The notes: a model not told the origin generated them from the sequence alone. A stretch of DNA of 64,000 nt from Tridacna crocea (GCA_943736015.1 OX031062.1:60500962-60564961), one strand, 5' to 3'; positions 1 through 11,389 are shown, numbered from the stretch's first letter. Program-made: numbers and translations.

Positions 1-57
1 TAGATCAAGATCAGACTGCACAAAACGTGCAGTCTGATCTTTGATCTACACTATCCG
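1..57. repeat. Short hairpin repeat (family D), edge copy
   Basis: Two arms built on GATCAAGATCAGACTGCAC and its complement surround a short centre, followed by a CTACACTATCCG-like end. Related hairpins occur at 3193, 4940, 6755, 9778, 15464 and 40826. The left end is cut by the window border. It is probably a fold-back MITE; no coding content. Confidence 0.7.
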
Positions 58-510
58 ATTAGGAGATATCTTTCTTCAGAAATAAGCTTGAAATTGGAAA
101 TTTTGGGTTTTTCCTATCAGCTTGAAAGTTTCATTTTACTTATTTAGCAGAATTAGGGTCAATAGAGGTGGTCGCTCAGACAGAGTCAACTGTCTTTTTT
201 CTCCGGGTTGTACAGAGCGCATAAGAAATTCTAAAATGATACATTGGTCTTTTAACGTGTTCCAATGAAAAACAACCAGTAAAAAATGTGTGTTTGAAGA
301 GTCAAAGTTTAACCTTTCTAGCAAGTTCTTTTTATTTGTTTTCATGTTAACACCGATTAAAACATATACATTGAAAAACAGGAAATTTATATTTTGACAA
401 AAAATTCGAAATATTGTCCTTGGCAATTGAAATATTTTCTTTTAACTCAATGAAAAGTTATGTATTGACCCATTACGAGGCAATAGCGACATTTTTGCGC
501 TCCTGAAGTA

Positions 511-606
511 AACAGCATTTAAAACGCTTTACTAAAAGTGGTACCTGTTCATACTAAAGATCTGGAACAATTGCCACTTTTCTTAGAGCGTTTTAAATGC
601 TGTTCA
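511..606. repeat. Inverted repeat, about 30-bp arms
   Basis: The segment opens with AACAGCATTTAAAACGCT and closes with its near complement (AGCGTTTTAAATGCTGTT). The centre is about 35 bp. It looks like a small fold-back element; no target duplication is obvious. Confidence 0.6.
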
Positions 607-681
607 GACAGACAGACAGGCACTGTAAAGAGCTCCAGATGAGAGGGAGCGATGGTATTCTAAATCTATTATTTCTCTTCC

Positions 682-756
682 AAACCCTATGTTATGGGTA
701 CTCATTAGAATCGTCTCGATGAGACGATTCTAATGAGCACCCATAACATAGGGTTT
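682..756. repeat. Near-perfect hairpin, 36-bp arms, 3-bp loop
   Basis: The left arm 682-717 and right arm 721-756 are complementary with one mismatch (GTAC against GCAC). Only GAT separates them. Ends read AAACCCTATG and CATAGGGTTT. Confidence 0.85.
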
Positions 757-1763
757 AGTGGAGAATAATTAATATTTTCAATTTTGAAATCGAAATCACT
801 CCCTCTTTCTGGAGCTCTGTCTGTACATGAAATGAGTCCAGTTCCGGTAAACCGGGTTTGAAGGCAATTCTAATGCGTGATACCAGGTAACTGATGACAT
901 AGCTATGAATCCCTCAATCCAATTTGTCTGACAATCGACTGATAAAAAGGCAAAATGGTACTTCATATTCGAAACGAATGGCTCTGTTGAGAAAATTTTG
1001 TCATGGTTGGTCTTTCAGCTCCGAAAAATAAACAGCTCAAAAAACAACTCAAAAAAGGGGTAAATTTGTCATTCTTTGTACTTATGTTTTTTGAAATTCG
1101 AAGAAGGAGAATATAGTGCAATTTTCTAGTCTTTCAACGTGTTTTCGACACCATAGAAAGTTTATAGAATGTGTATAGTATTGTCTGAATTTGTACCGTG
1201 GATTGACTGTAGCCGAATTAATAGTCAAGGACCTAAATTCAGGCTGATATTGCCATTAAATCAGCAAATTAGGGACAATTTTGCTGTCCTGTAAGCATGA
1301 ATTATTGTCTTGAACCTCTCTTTTCGCTGCTTGCAAAATATTGAAAAGAAGTTACATAACATAAGCATAAGTAACAAAGACTATGGACTGGCTCTGAATA
1401 TGTTGGTCGAAACCGATGGCTGAGGACCTCTTTTAAAAAAAGTTGTCAGTTAAAGAAAATACGTAGGACATAAAGACTTAGGATTGCTTTCTTATCCTTC
1501 TCTCTGAAAGTTAAAGCATACACTTATTCGATGAAACCTGGTCGATTTTCTCGGGATTAAGAGACTAATATTAACGAAATAGAAAAATGCTGTCTAACAT
1601 TAGTCTATATAATTTTGAAATCAGTGTCTTGTACCTTATGATTAACCGAGTGGTCTATATGTTGAATTTATAATGCTTCTCGTAAGCACAGTTCACACAA
1701 TAACACGTATATATGTAACGAAAAACATTTGGTATCTTCAAAACGCTATTTGGTCGTTTAGAC

Positions 1764-1925
1764 TTTTACCAAACAATCCCTGGTTTTTACGACCCGAGGA
1801 AGAAGCCTTCTGAAAACATTACGGGAAAACGAGAAAATGATAGTAACCAGCATTTTCTTCTTTTCCCACAATGTTTACTACTCTTCTTAAGTCAATTTTC
1901 AATTTTTTAGTCACCTTTACCTCTT
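1764..1925 (-). mobile_element. TTAA-hairpin MITE A, decayed and truncated
   Basis: Retains the TTTACCAAACAATCCC end, the AAGCCTTCTGAAAACATT stretch and a degraded hairpin at about 1815-1880. The far end is lost where another repeat (1931-2293) begins. Confidence 0.65.
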
Positions 1926-1930
1926 CATAG

Positions 1931-2293
1931 CCCATTATCTCCCGCTAGATGGCATTCTTTAAATACCCATCTATCTAATTTTTGCATCCTGGGTACAGAA
2001 CCGAACCACTTTCCTACGCGACAACCGTTACTTTGAATTTCAAACTAAAATAAACATTTACTCAATGAAACGCTACCTCGTGCAATTCACTCGGCTATGA
2101 TCAGCAGTTTAGAGAAATTTGGAGCTAAAGCAGGTCTCATCATTTCTCCTCATACGTATTGATAAAAGCTGTTTTCTACATTGCTACTTTATAAAGCCTA
2201 ATATTACAGTCTGCCCGCTTTTGGGGCTAGTGATGCGTCATATAAGACAGGTCGAATCTTCGAAAAATATGATATGCGTAGACAATGCTTCAT
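1931..2293 (+). repeat. Interspersed repeat family C, copy 1
   Basis: About 360 bp beginning CCATTATCTCCCGCTAGATG and ending near a GTAGACAATG stretch. It recurs inverted at 6288-6644, direct at 30436-30786 and as fragments at 30062-30205 and 27147-27178. No coding frame and no clear terminal repeats, so the class is unknown. Confidence 0.7.
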
Positions 2294-2299
2294 AGCCTT

Positions 2300-3190
2300 C
2301 TATTGGCGCAATGATATCCACAAAATTTGTCCTCTGACAGCTTTGCTTCCGGATTTGTTCGTTCCAAAACCAGTTCGTCCCTGACTTTGTTCGTCCCACG
2401 ATTGCACGTTACACATTTAATTGTGCATGGATATTTACAGGTAGAAAACTTTATTGTAATGTTGGGAATTAGATACTGACGGCAAAAAATATCACAAAAT
2501 CATAGTATTCAAGTATAAACTTAATTTAATTCAATATATTTACATGATTTCTCTTTCTATCCATTATGCATCCTTCCCTCAAGAGACGTTACTCCTGACT
2601 CTTCTTGAAAAATCAAAGGGAGACTACTTATACACAAACAACGCAAATTCAGGCACTTGTACTCCCCCTTTAACCCAAGGGACATATTAATTTGTTTAGG
2701 AGGTTCATTTTCAAGTAAACACATTAATATTTTTTTTCTTTTCAAATGATTAATTACACACAGTGGCTTCCTTGACAAATGCCACATCAGCGTTCTCAAC
2801 GCTTTGATTATGAATAGCGGACTATAATAGGGTTGCGTTTTGGCCAATCAAATCGCAAATCAATATGTAGGTATTCCTCATGCAAGATACTATATTTGGA
2901 ACCGTATTCGATTCCTCTTATATTTGATTTTCTTTTTCTCTGTTGTCGCTGTGTCGTGTGTGATATTTTATCTACATTCAACGCAGGTACTGAGCTGTAA
3001 AATTTACAGATATATAGGCCTTATAAAGGTTAATAGTAACAAACACGCATAACTCGCACATCCACTGACGTCACAAATAAAAACCCTTCGAGCGCCAAAT
3101 AAACAAAATTTGAAATTTTCATTCAAGATTTAAAATCCAAATAACTGCCAATTTTCGTTTCCATTCTACCAATAATGCCCTTGAATAGCG
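2300..3190. other. Gene-free stretch
   Basis: No supported gene or defined element. Small frames at 2557-2847 (minus) and 2840-3052 (plus) have neither a recognisable domain nor splice context. Confidence 0.45.
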
Positions 3191-3192
3191 GG

Positions 3193-3253
3193 CAGTGTAG
3201 AATCAAGATCAGGCTGCACATTTTGTGCAGCCTGATCTTGATTTTCATTGTCT
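3193..3253. repeat. Short hairpin repeat (family D)
   Basis: Arms ATCAAGATCAGGCTGCACA and its exact complement are separated by TTT. Flanks GGCAGTGTAG and CATTGTCTGC match the family ends. Confidence 0.8.
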
Positions 3254-3411
3254 GCTGGTTTAACTGTGGAAAGCATAGATACGGTTAAAACATTTTACAG
3301 AGTAGACGAAGCCACAGTTATTTTTTTTTCTCTCGCTTGTTATTCATAAATACAACTTTATAAAACAATGACAACTCAATCAGTCATCATCATTACTGTG
3401 GTCGACACTTC

Positions 3412-3640
3412 TTAACTCTTTACCACACGGGAAAATTTTAGACTGGTCGAAATTGAAAGCGTTTGCAGACGACAAAATAAAGGTGACTAAAAAATAGAAA
3501 TTTGTTCTGGGAAGGGTAAAAAGCACTGTGGGAAAAGGAGAAAATGCTGGTTACCAGCATTTTCTCCTTTTCCCATAGTGTTTTCAAAAGGCTTCTTTCT
3601 TAGGGGCGTCAAAAGTAGGGATTGTGTGGTAATGGTTTAA
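3412..3640 (+). mobile_element. TTAA-hairpin MITE A, full length
   Basis: 229 bp from TTAA to TTAA, with CTCTTTACCACACGG at the left end and GTGTGGTAATGG at the right. The hairpin is centred near 3552 on GCTGGTTACCAGC. It represents the typical family length and layout. Confidence 0.9.
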
Positions 3641-3659
3641 CTTGTAAAGCTCAACTTCG

Positions 3660-3886
3660 ATTAGTTTTTTCCCCAAACAACACCTGGTTTTCACGACCCT
3701 GAAAAGGGGGAATTTTAAAAACATCGTGGGACAAGGAGAAAATGCTGGTAACCAGCATTTTCTCCTTTTCCCACATTGTTTTCTACCCTCAAAGAAAAAA
3801 AATCAAATTCTGAATCACGTTAATGTTGTCGTCTACAAATGCTTTCAATTTGGACCAGTCTAAAATGTTGTCGTTTGGTAAAGATT
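3660..3886 (-). mobile_element. TTAA-hairpin MITE A, opposite orientation
   Basis: Reads the family in reverse: ACAACACCTGG end first, hairpin on GCTGGTAACCAGC, then TGTCGTTTGGTAAAG. The terminal TTAA sites are eroded. Confidence 0.8.
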
Positions 3887-3904
3887 TGGGCCTCTACTGT
3901 CCGA

Positions 3905-4147
3905 TCACTTTTTGTAGCCCTGTACCAAAATAATCACGAGATTTGATGACCCCTAGGAAAGAGGGAATTTAAGAACACTTTTGGAAAAAGAAATGGCGAT
4001 AGTGTAGTCAGTATTTTCTCCTTTATCCATAAGGTTTTAGATTTACCTCCCATTAGCACAATCAAATCATTTGAACCATAGTTAATCTGTCGGCTGCAAA
4101 TGCTTTGATTATAGTCAAGTCTAAAATTTGTCATAAAATTTGTTAAT
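3905..4147 (-). mobile_element. TTAA-hairpin MITE A, decayed
   Basis: Retains the order of family blocks (CCAAAATAATCACGAG, GACCCCTAGGAAAGAG, TTGTCGGCTGCAAATGC-like) but the hairpin is largely gone. Probably an old copy. Confidence 0.55.
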
Positions 4148-4939
4148 CGAATAGGCCTACTGTATACAGGCTTATTTCAGAAAATTGTAGTTCTAAGTGA
4201 AAAAATAAAACTAACGTTATCGGGGAGAGGAAAAAGCTTTTCATGAACAAGTTGGCTTCTTTAAAAAAAGAAGCCAGGAGAGGTCAGCATCAATGTTTTC
4301 AAATAGTTTATTGGCTTTTAATTTCAATACATTTTGGTACATGCAAACAAACAAGTGAAAAGACCGCCGCGTAGAAACGTCATATGCTGTACTTGACGGT
4401 CATTTGGCCTTCTTGTCGCTTTTTCAAGTCGCATGATCTTGTCCAGCAGTCTTCTTTCTCTTTTTTAACGAAATTCTTCTTTTTTTCTGCTACTTAGATT
4501 TATTTGCTTAATGAAAAATCACAATTATTTGAGGGGTCATTTGCAGACATGGCAAATGGATTTAACAAATAGTTTTCTGATATTCGTCTTATAAAAATAA
4601 ACCACGCCTATTTCCTGTTTCGGTTTTTTTTTTTCATTTCGCTTTATTTTCAAAATCATGACGAAACAGACTGTGTATCAGTAGAAAAATGTATTTAGAC
4701 TGCAAATTCTGTTCAGTCTGCCTTTTAAACTCACCACTATTGGAGAGGTCTGAGGTCTGATGACCTCTCCAATGAAAATGAATGCTTGTTAGCTGTATTA
4801 CAATATTGGTTCAGTCAGTAAGAGCATAAAACGAGAAATACAGAACAAAAAAGAGAAACAATTCTATTGCAAACAGTCCAAACAAATAAAATAGTATCAA
4901 CCCATAGGTTGCTAAGCGAGTCTCATTGACCTTTTTGGG
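4148..4939. other. Gene-free stretch
   Basis: AT-rich with a poly-T run near 4627. I see no gene or defined repeat. Confidence 0.45.
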
Positions 4940-5003
4940 GACAGTGTAGATCAAGATCAGACTGCACAGAACATGCAATCTAATCTTTGATCTATGCTGT
5001 CCG
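4940..5003. repeat. Short hairpin repeat (family D)
   Basis: GGACAGTGTAGATCAAGATC on the left pairs with a mutated right arm ending CTATGCTGTCCGACAG. Confidence 0.75.
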
Positions 5004-5091
5004 ACAGCAATGACTTTCAAATGACAATATTTGAGTTTTTACTATGGCCTTAAAAAGTTTCATTTTTAAAACCTATTCAGCAGGATTATAG

Positions 5092-5320
5092 TTAATTCTT
5101 TACCAAACGACAAAATTTCAGACTAGTCCAAATTTGAAGCTTTTGCAGACGACAACATAAATGTGAACCAAAAAATTAAATTTTATTTGAAAAGGGTATA
5201 AACATTGTGGGAAAAGGAGAAAATGCTGGTTACCAGCATTTTCTCCTTTTTCCACAATGTTTTCAAGGGCTTTCTTTTTTCGCAGTCGTGAAAAGTCCGG
5301 ATTGTGTGGTAAAGACTTAA
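5092..5320 (+). mobile_element. TTAA-hairpin MITE A, full length
   Basis: 229 bp TTAA to TTAA. Left end CTTTACCAAACGAC, right end GTGTGGTAAAGAC, hairpin centre near 5231. Confidence 0.9.
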
Positions 5321-5699
5321 ATAGTAGTTCCCGACCTATGGATGCTGTAAGAGCACATTATGAGCAAGTCTTCTATTTGAATGTGAACACCTAGACGGAA
5401 CGTGTCTACATTTTGAAAGAGAGAGAAGAAAAAAAAACACAAACGTGTCCAATATGAGAAAGGGCAAATGTATGTAAAAAATTGAATATTGTGTCATAAT
5501 GTATCAAACACTTAACCTCAGCCGTGGCAAAACAAGTTTTATGTTATATGTATATCCGGTTTGGTGGTGGGAAAAACATAACTTATAAATAAAGAACAAA
5601 TGGAGAAATGAATGGTCTTTAATTAATTAAAGAAAGATGGGGCAATAAATGGTCGAGCCAAAAGGTAAGGAATATAACACTCGTGCAAAGCACCAGGAA

Positions 5700-5748
5700 G
5701 GAAGGAACGAACGAATGAACGAACGAACGAACGAACGAACGAATGAAC
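5700..5748. repeat. (GAAC)n microsatellite
   Basis: About ten copies of a GAAC tetramer with a few ATGA variants. Confidence 0.85.
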
Positions 5749-5983
5749 ATCTGCTTAGGGTCTGCTGGTCCAATAAGGGAATACACAACCTGTGCAGTCT
5801 GATCTTGATATACAGATTCTGCAAACGGTCGGTGAGTTGTGCCGAGCAGCCTGATGGTTTGTCGTTAGTTGGATCAAATGGGGTTTACTTATCCATAATC
5901 ATGAAATGACTTGTTGCTTCGTATGATGCGTTAAAGAGAGGCACCAAGCCCCCTTTTTCTCAGAGAGCGGCTCATATATAGCC

Positions 5984-6241
5984 TACAACATGCGAAAAGG
6001 GACATTCGGACATTTTCATAACATGTCGTTTCGGATCAGCTTGCGCAGTCCGCGCTAACTTATCCGAAGGGACACTTTACGTTTTTATGTAATTTTCTAT
6101 TTTGCACAAGTGTACTGTAGGACAAAATCGAATGTTGACGTAAAGTGTCGTCTCGGATTAGCCTGTGCGGACTGCGCAGGCTGATCCTAGACGACACTTT
6201 ACGCATTTTATGTCCAAAAGCCCCTTTTTCGCATGTTGCAG
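5984..6241. repeat. Fold-back element (family E), copy 1
   Basis: Terminal inverted repeats CAACATGCGAAAAGGGA and TTTCGCATGTTG enclose sub-hairpins with GCGCAGTCCGCGC and GTGCGGACTGCGCAGG cores and GACACTTTACG repeats. A related copy is at 11117-11389. Similar repeats are common in heterodont bivalves (recollection, not searched). Confidence 0.75.
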
Positions 6242-6287
6242 ACCAATTGTAATAAGGGTAAAAAGAAAAAAGTATGGGGTAAAAAGG

Positions 6288-6644
6288 CGTTGTCTGTGCA
6301 TGTCATATTCTTCGAAGATTCGACCTGTCTTATATATATGACGCATCACTATCCCCGATATCGGGCTGACTGTAGTAATACGCTCTATAAAGTAGCAATG
6401 GTGGAAATAGCTTTTATCAATACGTTTGAGAAGAAATAAGACCTGCTTTAGCACCAGATTTCTCTCAACTGCTGATCAGAGCCGAGTGAATCGCACGAGG
6501 TAGTGTTTTATTGAGTAACGGTTTATTTTAGTTTGAAATTCAAAGTAACTGTTGTCGCGTAGGAAAGTGGTTCGGTTCTGTACCCAGAATGCCCAAATTA
6601 GATAGATGAGTAGTTATAAAATGCCATCTACCGGGAGATAATGG
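6288..6644 (-). repeat. Interspersed repeat family C, inverted copy
   Basis: Reverse of the sequence at 1931-2293, ending GGGAGATAATGG. Shares the landmarks GTAACGGTTTATTTTAG and GAGCCGAGTGAATCGCACG in complement. Confidence 0.75.
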
Positions 6645-6754
6645 GGTAAAAAGGTAGTGAATACCGTGATGTATACGTGCTCTCTCCGAACACAATATAA
6701 TCGTCGGTGTCATTTAACCCTTTGGCGGCTTAGCGCCACTCAAGGACCTTTTGC

Positions 6755-6819
6755 GGACAGTGTAGATCAAGATCAGACTGCACAGAACGTGCAGTCTGAT
6801 CTTGGATCTACACTGTCCG
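6755..6819. repeat. Short hairpin repeat (family D)
   Basis: GCGGACAGTGTAGATCAAGA at the left pairs with CTTGGATCTACACTGTCCG at the right; the loop is about 5 bp. This is the best-preserved copy. Confidence 0.85.
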
Positions 6820-6880
6820 TTTTTAAAGATATCTTTCGCCCGAAAATACCTTTGAAGTAACAAAATTTGGGTTTTTATTA

Positions 6881-6931
6881 TTGGTTTAACCAGAGACATA
6901 CAATACACATATATGTCTCTGGTTAAACCAA
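6881..6931. repeat. Hairpin, 20-bp arms
   Basis: TTGGTTTAACCAGAGACATA and its exact complement are separated by about 11 bp. The right arm overlaps the left TTAA of the next MITE. Confidence 0.75.
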
Positions 6932-7152
6932 TTACCAAACGACAAAATTTAAGGTTTGTCCAAATTGAAAGGAATTGCAGACGACAAAATTTAATTGACT
7001 GAAAATTTGAAATTTGTATAGTGAAGGGTAGAAAATATTGTGGGAAAAGGAGAAAATGCTGGTTACCAGCATTTTCTCCTTTACTCACAATGTTTTCGAA
7101 AGGCTTCTTTCTCAGGGGCGTCAAAAGTAGTGATTGAGTGGTAATGGGTTAA
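6923..7152 (+). mobile_element. TTAA-hairpin MITE A, full length
   Basis: TTAA to TTAA, 230 bp. Hairpin centre near 7063; right end GGTAATGGGTTAA. Confidence 0.88.
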
Positions 7153-7189
7153 AGTTTCATGTTACTTATTTAGATAGTCAAGGATTGAT

Positions 7190-7412
7190 ATTTTACCAAC
7201 CAACCCTGTTTCATCCTGCCGATAGAAAAAAGTTTTAAAACATTGTAGGAAGAGGACAAAGTGCTTCCGGCTACCATGCAGCATTGTCGCCTTTACTCAC
7301 GATGTTTTCTATAATTTTATAGACAGAGATAATCGTTTTGATCACATTTAATTTGTCGCCTGCAATGCGTTATGAATTTTTTGGTCGAATCTACCATTTT
7401 GCCGTGTGCTAA
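7190..7412 (-). mobile_element. TTAA-hairpin MITE A, decayed
   Basis: Starts TTACCAACCAACCCTG and ends ACCATTTTGCCGTGTGCTAA. The hairpin is partly scrambled, consistent with age. Confidence 0.55.
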
Positions 7413-8398
7413 AGAGTGGCAAATAGTTTAAAATTTGTAGATTTTTTTTTCAAAACGCAATGTGGGGGGGGGGGGAACAGAGCGAGAGAGAGAGAGAGAG
7501 AGAGAAGTAGATTAGATGATCACTTTTGCCATTCGGGCACACCTCTCTTGCTTAGCATAAAGCTGAAAAGTCTCGTCGCTAAGACACAGGTCTTTCATAT
7601 ATTTTCAAGCAGAAGCAAAGGGTGATGTTTGAGAGAGAGAGAGAGAGAGAGAGAGGAGACTAGGAGGCAGATAGAAAGCCAGAAACATAAAGGCAGTGCA
7701 AGAAGCAGAGAAGCAGCGATAAGTAGATAGATAGGCAGACAGACTCTCAGACATACATACTACATACGAGGTTAAGTCGATTTAACAAGCTAATATTGTT
7801 TTCAATGCATGAAGCGATAGAGAAAACTTTACCTGAAATATTGTAAATCTTCATGTAGACTGACAGCTGATTGTATATCAATGCGGAAGACGTTTTAACC
7901 AAAACCGGCGAAAAAAAAAATAAAGAAAAATACATGTACGAAAATAACAACAGCTTTTTTATATCAGTGACTCAAATCCGTGTGACTGTGTGTCCGTTTA
8001 TGTATTTTGGTCTTGTTTAAACTCCAAATGGGTGTCATGTTCTATATTATCATGTGTAAACCACGATTCTCCGGCCTTCATAAATATGTGAATTGATAGT
8101 AAAACCCAAATTCAGTGGGACGGAACGTTATTATCCTACATTTTTTGCATTTAATGTACATAAAGTTCAATTCTGCTTACCTAGGGACTTTTGTGAGGAA
8201 AAGATAATGAGATAGACAGTCAGACAGACAGAATAACTAAGGCTTTCTTAGTTTCTAACGCTCGCCTAGAGATATTTTGTTTTAGTACCGCCTTCAACTT
8301 TTTTTTCAGTCATAGCACACCGAACCTCCGCAAAAAGTGCCTCTGGAATCGGACAGAATACCCTCTGACGATAAGGTCAAACCTTTAGCCTCGACGAC
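7413..8398. other. Gene-free stretch with GA microsatellites
   Basis: Contains a G run at about 7464-7475, (GA)n at about 7482-7504 and 7630-7654, and GATAGATAGGCAGACAGAC-like simple sequence near 7720-7745. No gene seen. Confidence 0.6.
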
Positions 8399-8624
8399 TT
8401 AACCCTATACCAGACGACAATATTTTTCGCCTGTCCAAATGGAAAGCATTTGCAGACGACAAAATAAAAGCGACTAAAATTTCGAAATTTGTTTTGTGAA
8501 GGGTAGAAAACATTGCGGGAAAAGGAGAAAATGCTGGTTACCAGCATTTTCTCCTTTTCCCACAATGTTTTCTAAAGGCGTCTTTTTCAGGGTCGTCAAA
8601 TGTAGGGAATTTGTGGTAATATGT
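8399..8624 (+). mobile_element. TTAA-hairpin MITE A
   Basis: Left TTAACCCTATACCAGACG, hairpin centre near 8537, right end eroded to GTGGTAATATGTAA. Confidence 0.82.
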
Positions 8625-8713
8625 AAAGGAATGACCTGTCGTTTCGTTTTTGTAATCCCGTTTTTCTTGACCAAGTGGAATGATATTTTGTCTGCATGCA
8701 CTTGTTTTCCACA

Positions 8714-9249
8714 TTAAAGGTGGCGCTTCATAATTTGGAACGAAAATTTTTACAAAAATACAAAAAAAAATCATCCTTATGCTCCCCAAACCTTATAATT
8801 TTCATGCATAAAACCCCAGTAGTCGAAAACCACCCGACAACATGAGAAATTAGAGATTTACTACAGCCCAGGTAAACACTGTCTATTTTTACATGAGCCA
8901 CTCGCTCATTTACATACCGGAAATACACAGACGAAGCTTCAAACATGGCGTCCGAAGAAGACATTATGGAAAATAATTGCATGTTTGTTATGTTATGGAA
9001 TTTAAGCGTCATTAGTCACATGCTAGTCACTTAACATTCCCACAATGCTTCTTTTTATTTTTGGCGCGGAATCTAAAAATAGCTTAATATGCTAGGTAGC
9101 CTTTTAAGGGAATACCATAAAAAAAATGTGTGTAATTTTATGATTCTTAATTATTGATGATTTGTATTGTTTTTTCATATAAATTTCAGTGATATATATA
9201 TTTTTTTTTAATTTGGCGAGACGTGAAAACTCTAAATACCCACCTTTAA
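8714..9249 (+). mobile_element. TTAA transposon, about 540 bp, copy 1
   Basis: Starts TTAAAGGTGGCGC and ends CCACCTTTAA, so TTAA flanks short inverted ends. A second copy in opposite orientation is at 29062-29611; it shares internal blocks such as the ACATGCTAGTCACTTAACATT region and the GCGGAATCTAAAAATAGC region. No transposase frame; non-autonomous. Confidence 0.78.
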
Positions 9250-9619
9250 GGTAGTAGACCCGTGACACTTCTATAGTACAACATGGAATAAAATTTCTTG
9301 ATATTTCGTAAATACGGATTTATACAGATATAATATTCTTGCACATTTTTTACCGACCAGAAATTCCTTTGGCGTCTATCTTGAAATTATTTGATGATGC
9401 TTTTGTTAGTGCTCCGAAAAGGGAGGTAATTATTATCTCCCTTTGTAATGAGAACAAAGTGGTTTTAGATTTATAAATAATAATTCTAAGAAGGAAAAAA
9501 AAAAGAAAAGGTTGTCTGGTTAAAGTAGTACAATAGTTCTCATTTTTAACAATTGCAAATTTTGTAGGATAATATTTTAGTGGAAATAGCTGTTTTCTAT
9601 TACGGGTCCACTACCTTAA
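9246..9619. mobile_element. Small transposon, ends TTAAGGTAGTAGACCCGT
   Basis: Inverted ends of about 18 bp (TTAAGGTAGTAGACCCGT against ACGGGTCCACTACCTTAA). Its first TTAA is the last TTAA of the preceding element. No coding frame. Confidence 0.75.
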
Positions 9620-9777
9620 GAGGCAATTTTTTGCAACAGGTATTCAAAAGAAAAATGTTGTAGGCAGAAAAAAAAACGATATAGATATAACTTTTTCATA
9701 TTCATGTAGGTACTTAAATATTAACCTTTAGAATGGCAGGCCTGACTTTTAACTTGTTTATTTGCTAACAATATATA

Positions 9778-9833
9778 TAGATCAAGATAAGACTGCACAA
9801 AACGTGCAGTCTGTCCTTAGATCTTCACCGTCC
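9778..9833. repeat. Short hairpin repeat (family D), decayed
   Basis: AGATCAAGATAAGACTGCAC with mutated complement and ACCGTCC end. Confidence 0.65.
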
Positions 9834-9935
9834 TCTATTTTGGAACTTGGCGTTGATGTTACAATATAGTTGCTGGTTCTTTTTTTTTTTTTCAATTCAA
9901 AAGTTTCCACTTTATCAAGTCATAGAGCTAAGTGT

Positions 9936-10017
9936 TTAACTCTTTGCCTGATTTTTACGACCCTGAGAGAGAAGCCTTTTGAAAATACTGTTGAAAAAGG
10001 AGAAAATGCTGGTAACC
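9936..10017 (-). mobile_element. TTAA-hairpin MITE A, half copy
   Basis: The first 80 bp of the reverse orientation up to GCTGGTAACCA, then broken off in mid-hairpin. Confidence 0.65.
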
Positions 10018-10227
10018 ACAATATGAGTAACCGGTGGCGACGATAAGTAAACGTATATTCAATCAAAAAGCGTCTGAAAATACAACCAGTTGAAACTAAA
10101 AAGGACTTCTTTTTTTAACTTAGCGGCTTGACTTTATCAGAGGGCGGAATGAAATACCGATCAGAATCTACGCTCTGTGCCGTCTGATCTGAATCAATAA
10201 TGTCTGCAAAAGCCCCATTTGTTCGCC

Positions 10228-10440
10228 TATCCCTTTACCACACAATACCGATTTCTAACGACCATGAGACAGACGCCCTTTTAAAAAAAAGCTGGTCAAC
10301 AGCATTTTCTCCTTTTCCCATAATGTTTTCTACCTTATCAAGCACAAATTCCGTCGTTTAGGCCACCTTTAATTTGTCGACTGCACGTGCTTTGATGTGT
10401 GGCTGGTCTAACATTTTGTCGTTTTGGTAAAGGAATTTAA
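10228..10440 (-). mobile_element. TTAA-hairpin MITE A, hairpin shortened
   Basis: CCCTTTACCACACAATACCG start and TTTTGGTAAAGG end are kept. One hairpin arm is mostly deleted. Confidence 0.7.
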
Positions 10441-10789
10441 GTGATAAACGCACAAAACGAAATACTTGTTTTAAATTGGATAGACGTCCCTTGCCGTTCT
10501 CGTTAATTCTGATCATTTTGTAAATTTGTAAACAGACGATTTGCCAATTACATTTGATATAAGCGATATTTCCTTGTTATCGTAAGCGGCGCACCGGAAA
10601 TATCAGGTGACACCGGACAAACAAAGCATTTTTTCAATGAAAAATGCCATATGTCCCCTTCGCAAATCCTTTAAATTCGGACCAATTCACAAATGAAAAG
10701 AAATGACATAGCAAGAAATCTGGAGGGAATTCATTCTAACACAATTTAAACAGAAGAAGTAAAAAAAAAATGCCTTCTAAATCTGTTCA

Positions 10790-11000
10790 CTCCGTACAAA
10801 ACAAAAAAATAGACTTAAATGTAAGTGCAGACGACAATGACAGTTGCGCTCAAATGATTGGATTTGAGTACACAGGGGTAGAAAATGTGGTGGTGAAAGC
10901 AGAAAGTCTTGGTCACCAGTATTTTCTCCTTTTCCTAAACAATTTTCAAAGGCTTTCCTCCCAAGAGTTGGTAAAGCAAAGCACTGCCTGGTAAAAGGTA
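10790..11000 (+). mobile_element. TTAA-hairpin MITE A, decayed
   Basis: Family order is visible (GCAGACGACAAT, GGTAGAAAATG, hairpin on TTGGTCACCAG, CAAAGGCTT) but both ends are lost. Confidence 0.55.
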
Positions 11001-11116
11001 AATGCAATAGTTGGAAAACTATAAAACGATAAATTTTAACAAAGACCGCTTATCAGTTCCTTCATGGGAAGTAGCTTTGGTCTCAATTTGTCACGTGTTC
11101 GTATAATACATATATT

Positions 11117-11389
11117 GGCCTGCAACACGTGAAAAGAGACATTAGGACATTTGCGTAAAAAATACACAAAAAACGGAAAGAGTCGTTCGGATTAGCCTGC
11201 GCGGAGAGCGCAGGCTAATCCGAACGACTCTTTCCGTTTTGTGTGTATTTTTTTCTGTTTTGCGCATGTCTACTTATAGAGTTGTAAAGTGCCGTCTCGG
11301 ATTAGCCTGCACACATTGCGCAAGCTGATCCCAGACGACACTTTCCTTACACTTAAGTCCGAATGTCCCTTTTCGCTCGTTGCAAGCCA
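11117..11389. repeat. Fold-back element (family E), copy 2
   Basis: Ends GGCCTGCAACACGTGAAAAG and TTTCGCTCGTTGCAAGCC are inverted. Inside, 11161-11247 is a long near-perfect hairpin whose tip is GCCTGCGCGGAGAGCGCAGG. Confidence 0.8.

Larger units (their letters stand above)
58..1763. other. Gene-free stretch with small fold-backs
   Basis: No reading frame resembles a known protein. Apart from inverted repeats at about 511-606 and 682-756 I see no defined element here. Short frames on the minus strand (for example 136-426) have no recognisable domain. Confidence 0.5.

Noticed and set aside
136-426. Minus-strand frame MPRTIFRIF...
   Set aside because: Short, no splice context, no domain, in repeat-rich DNA.
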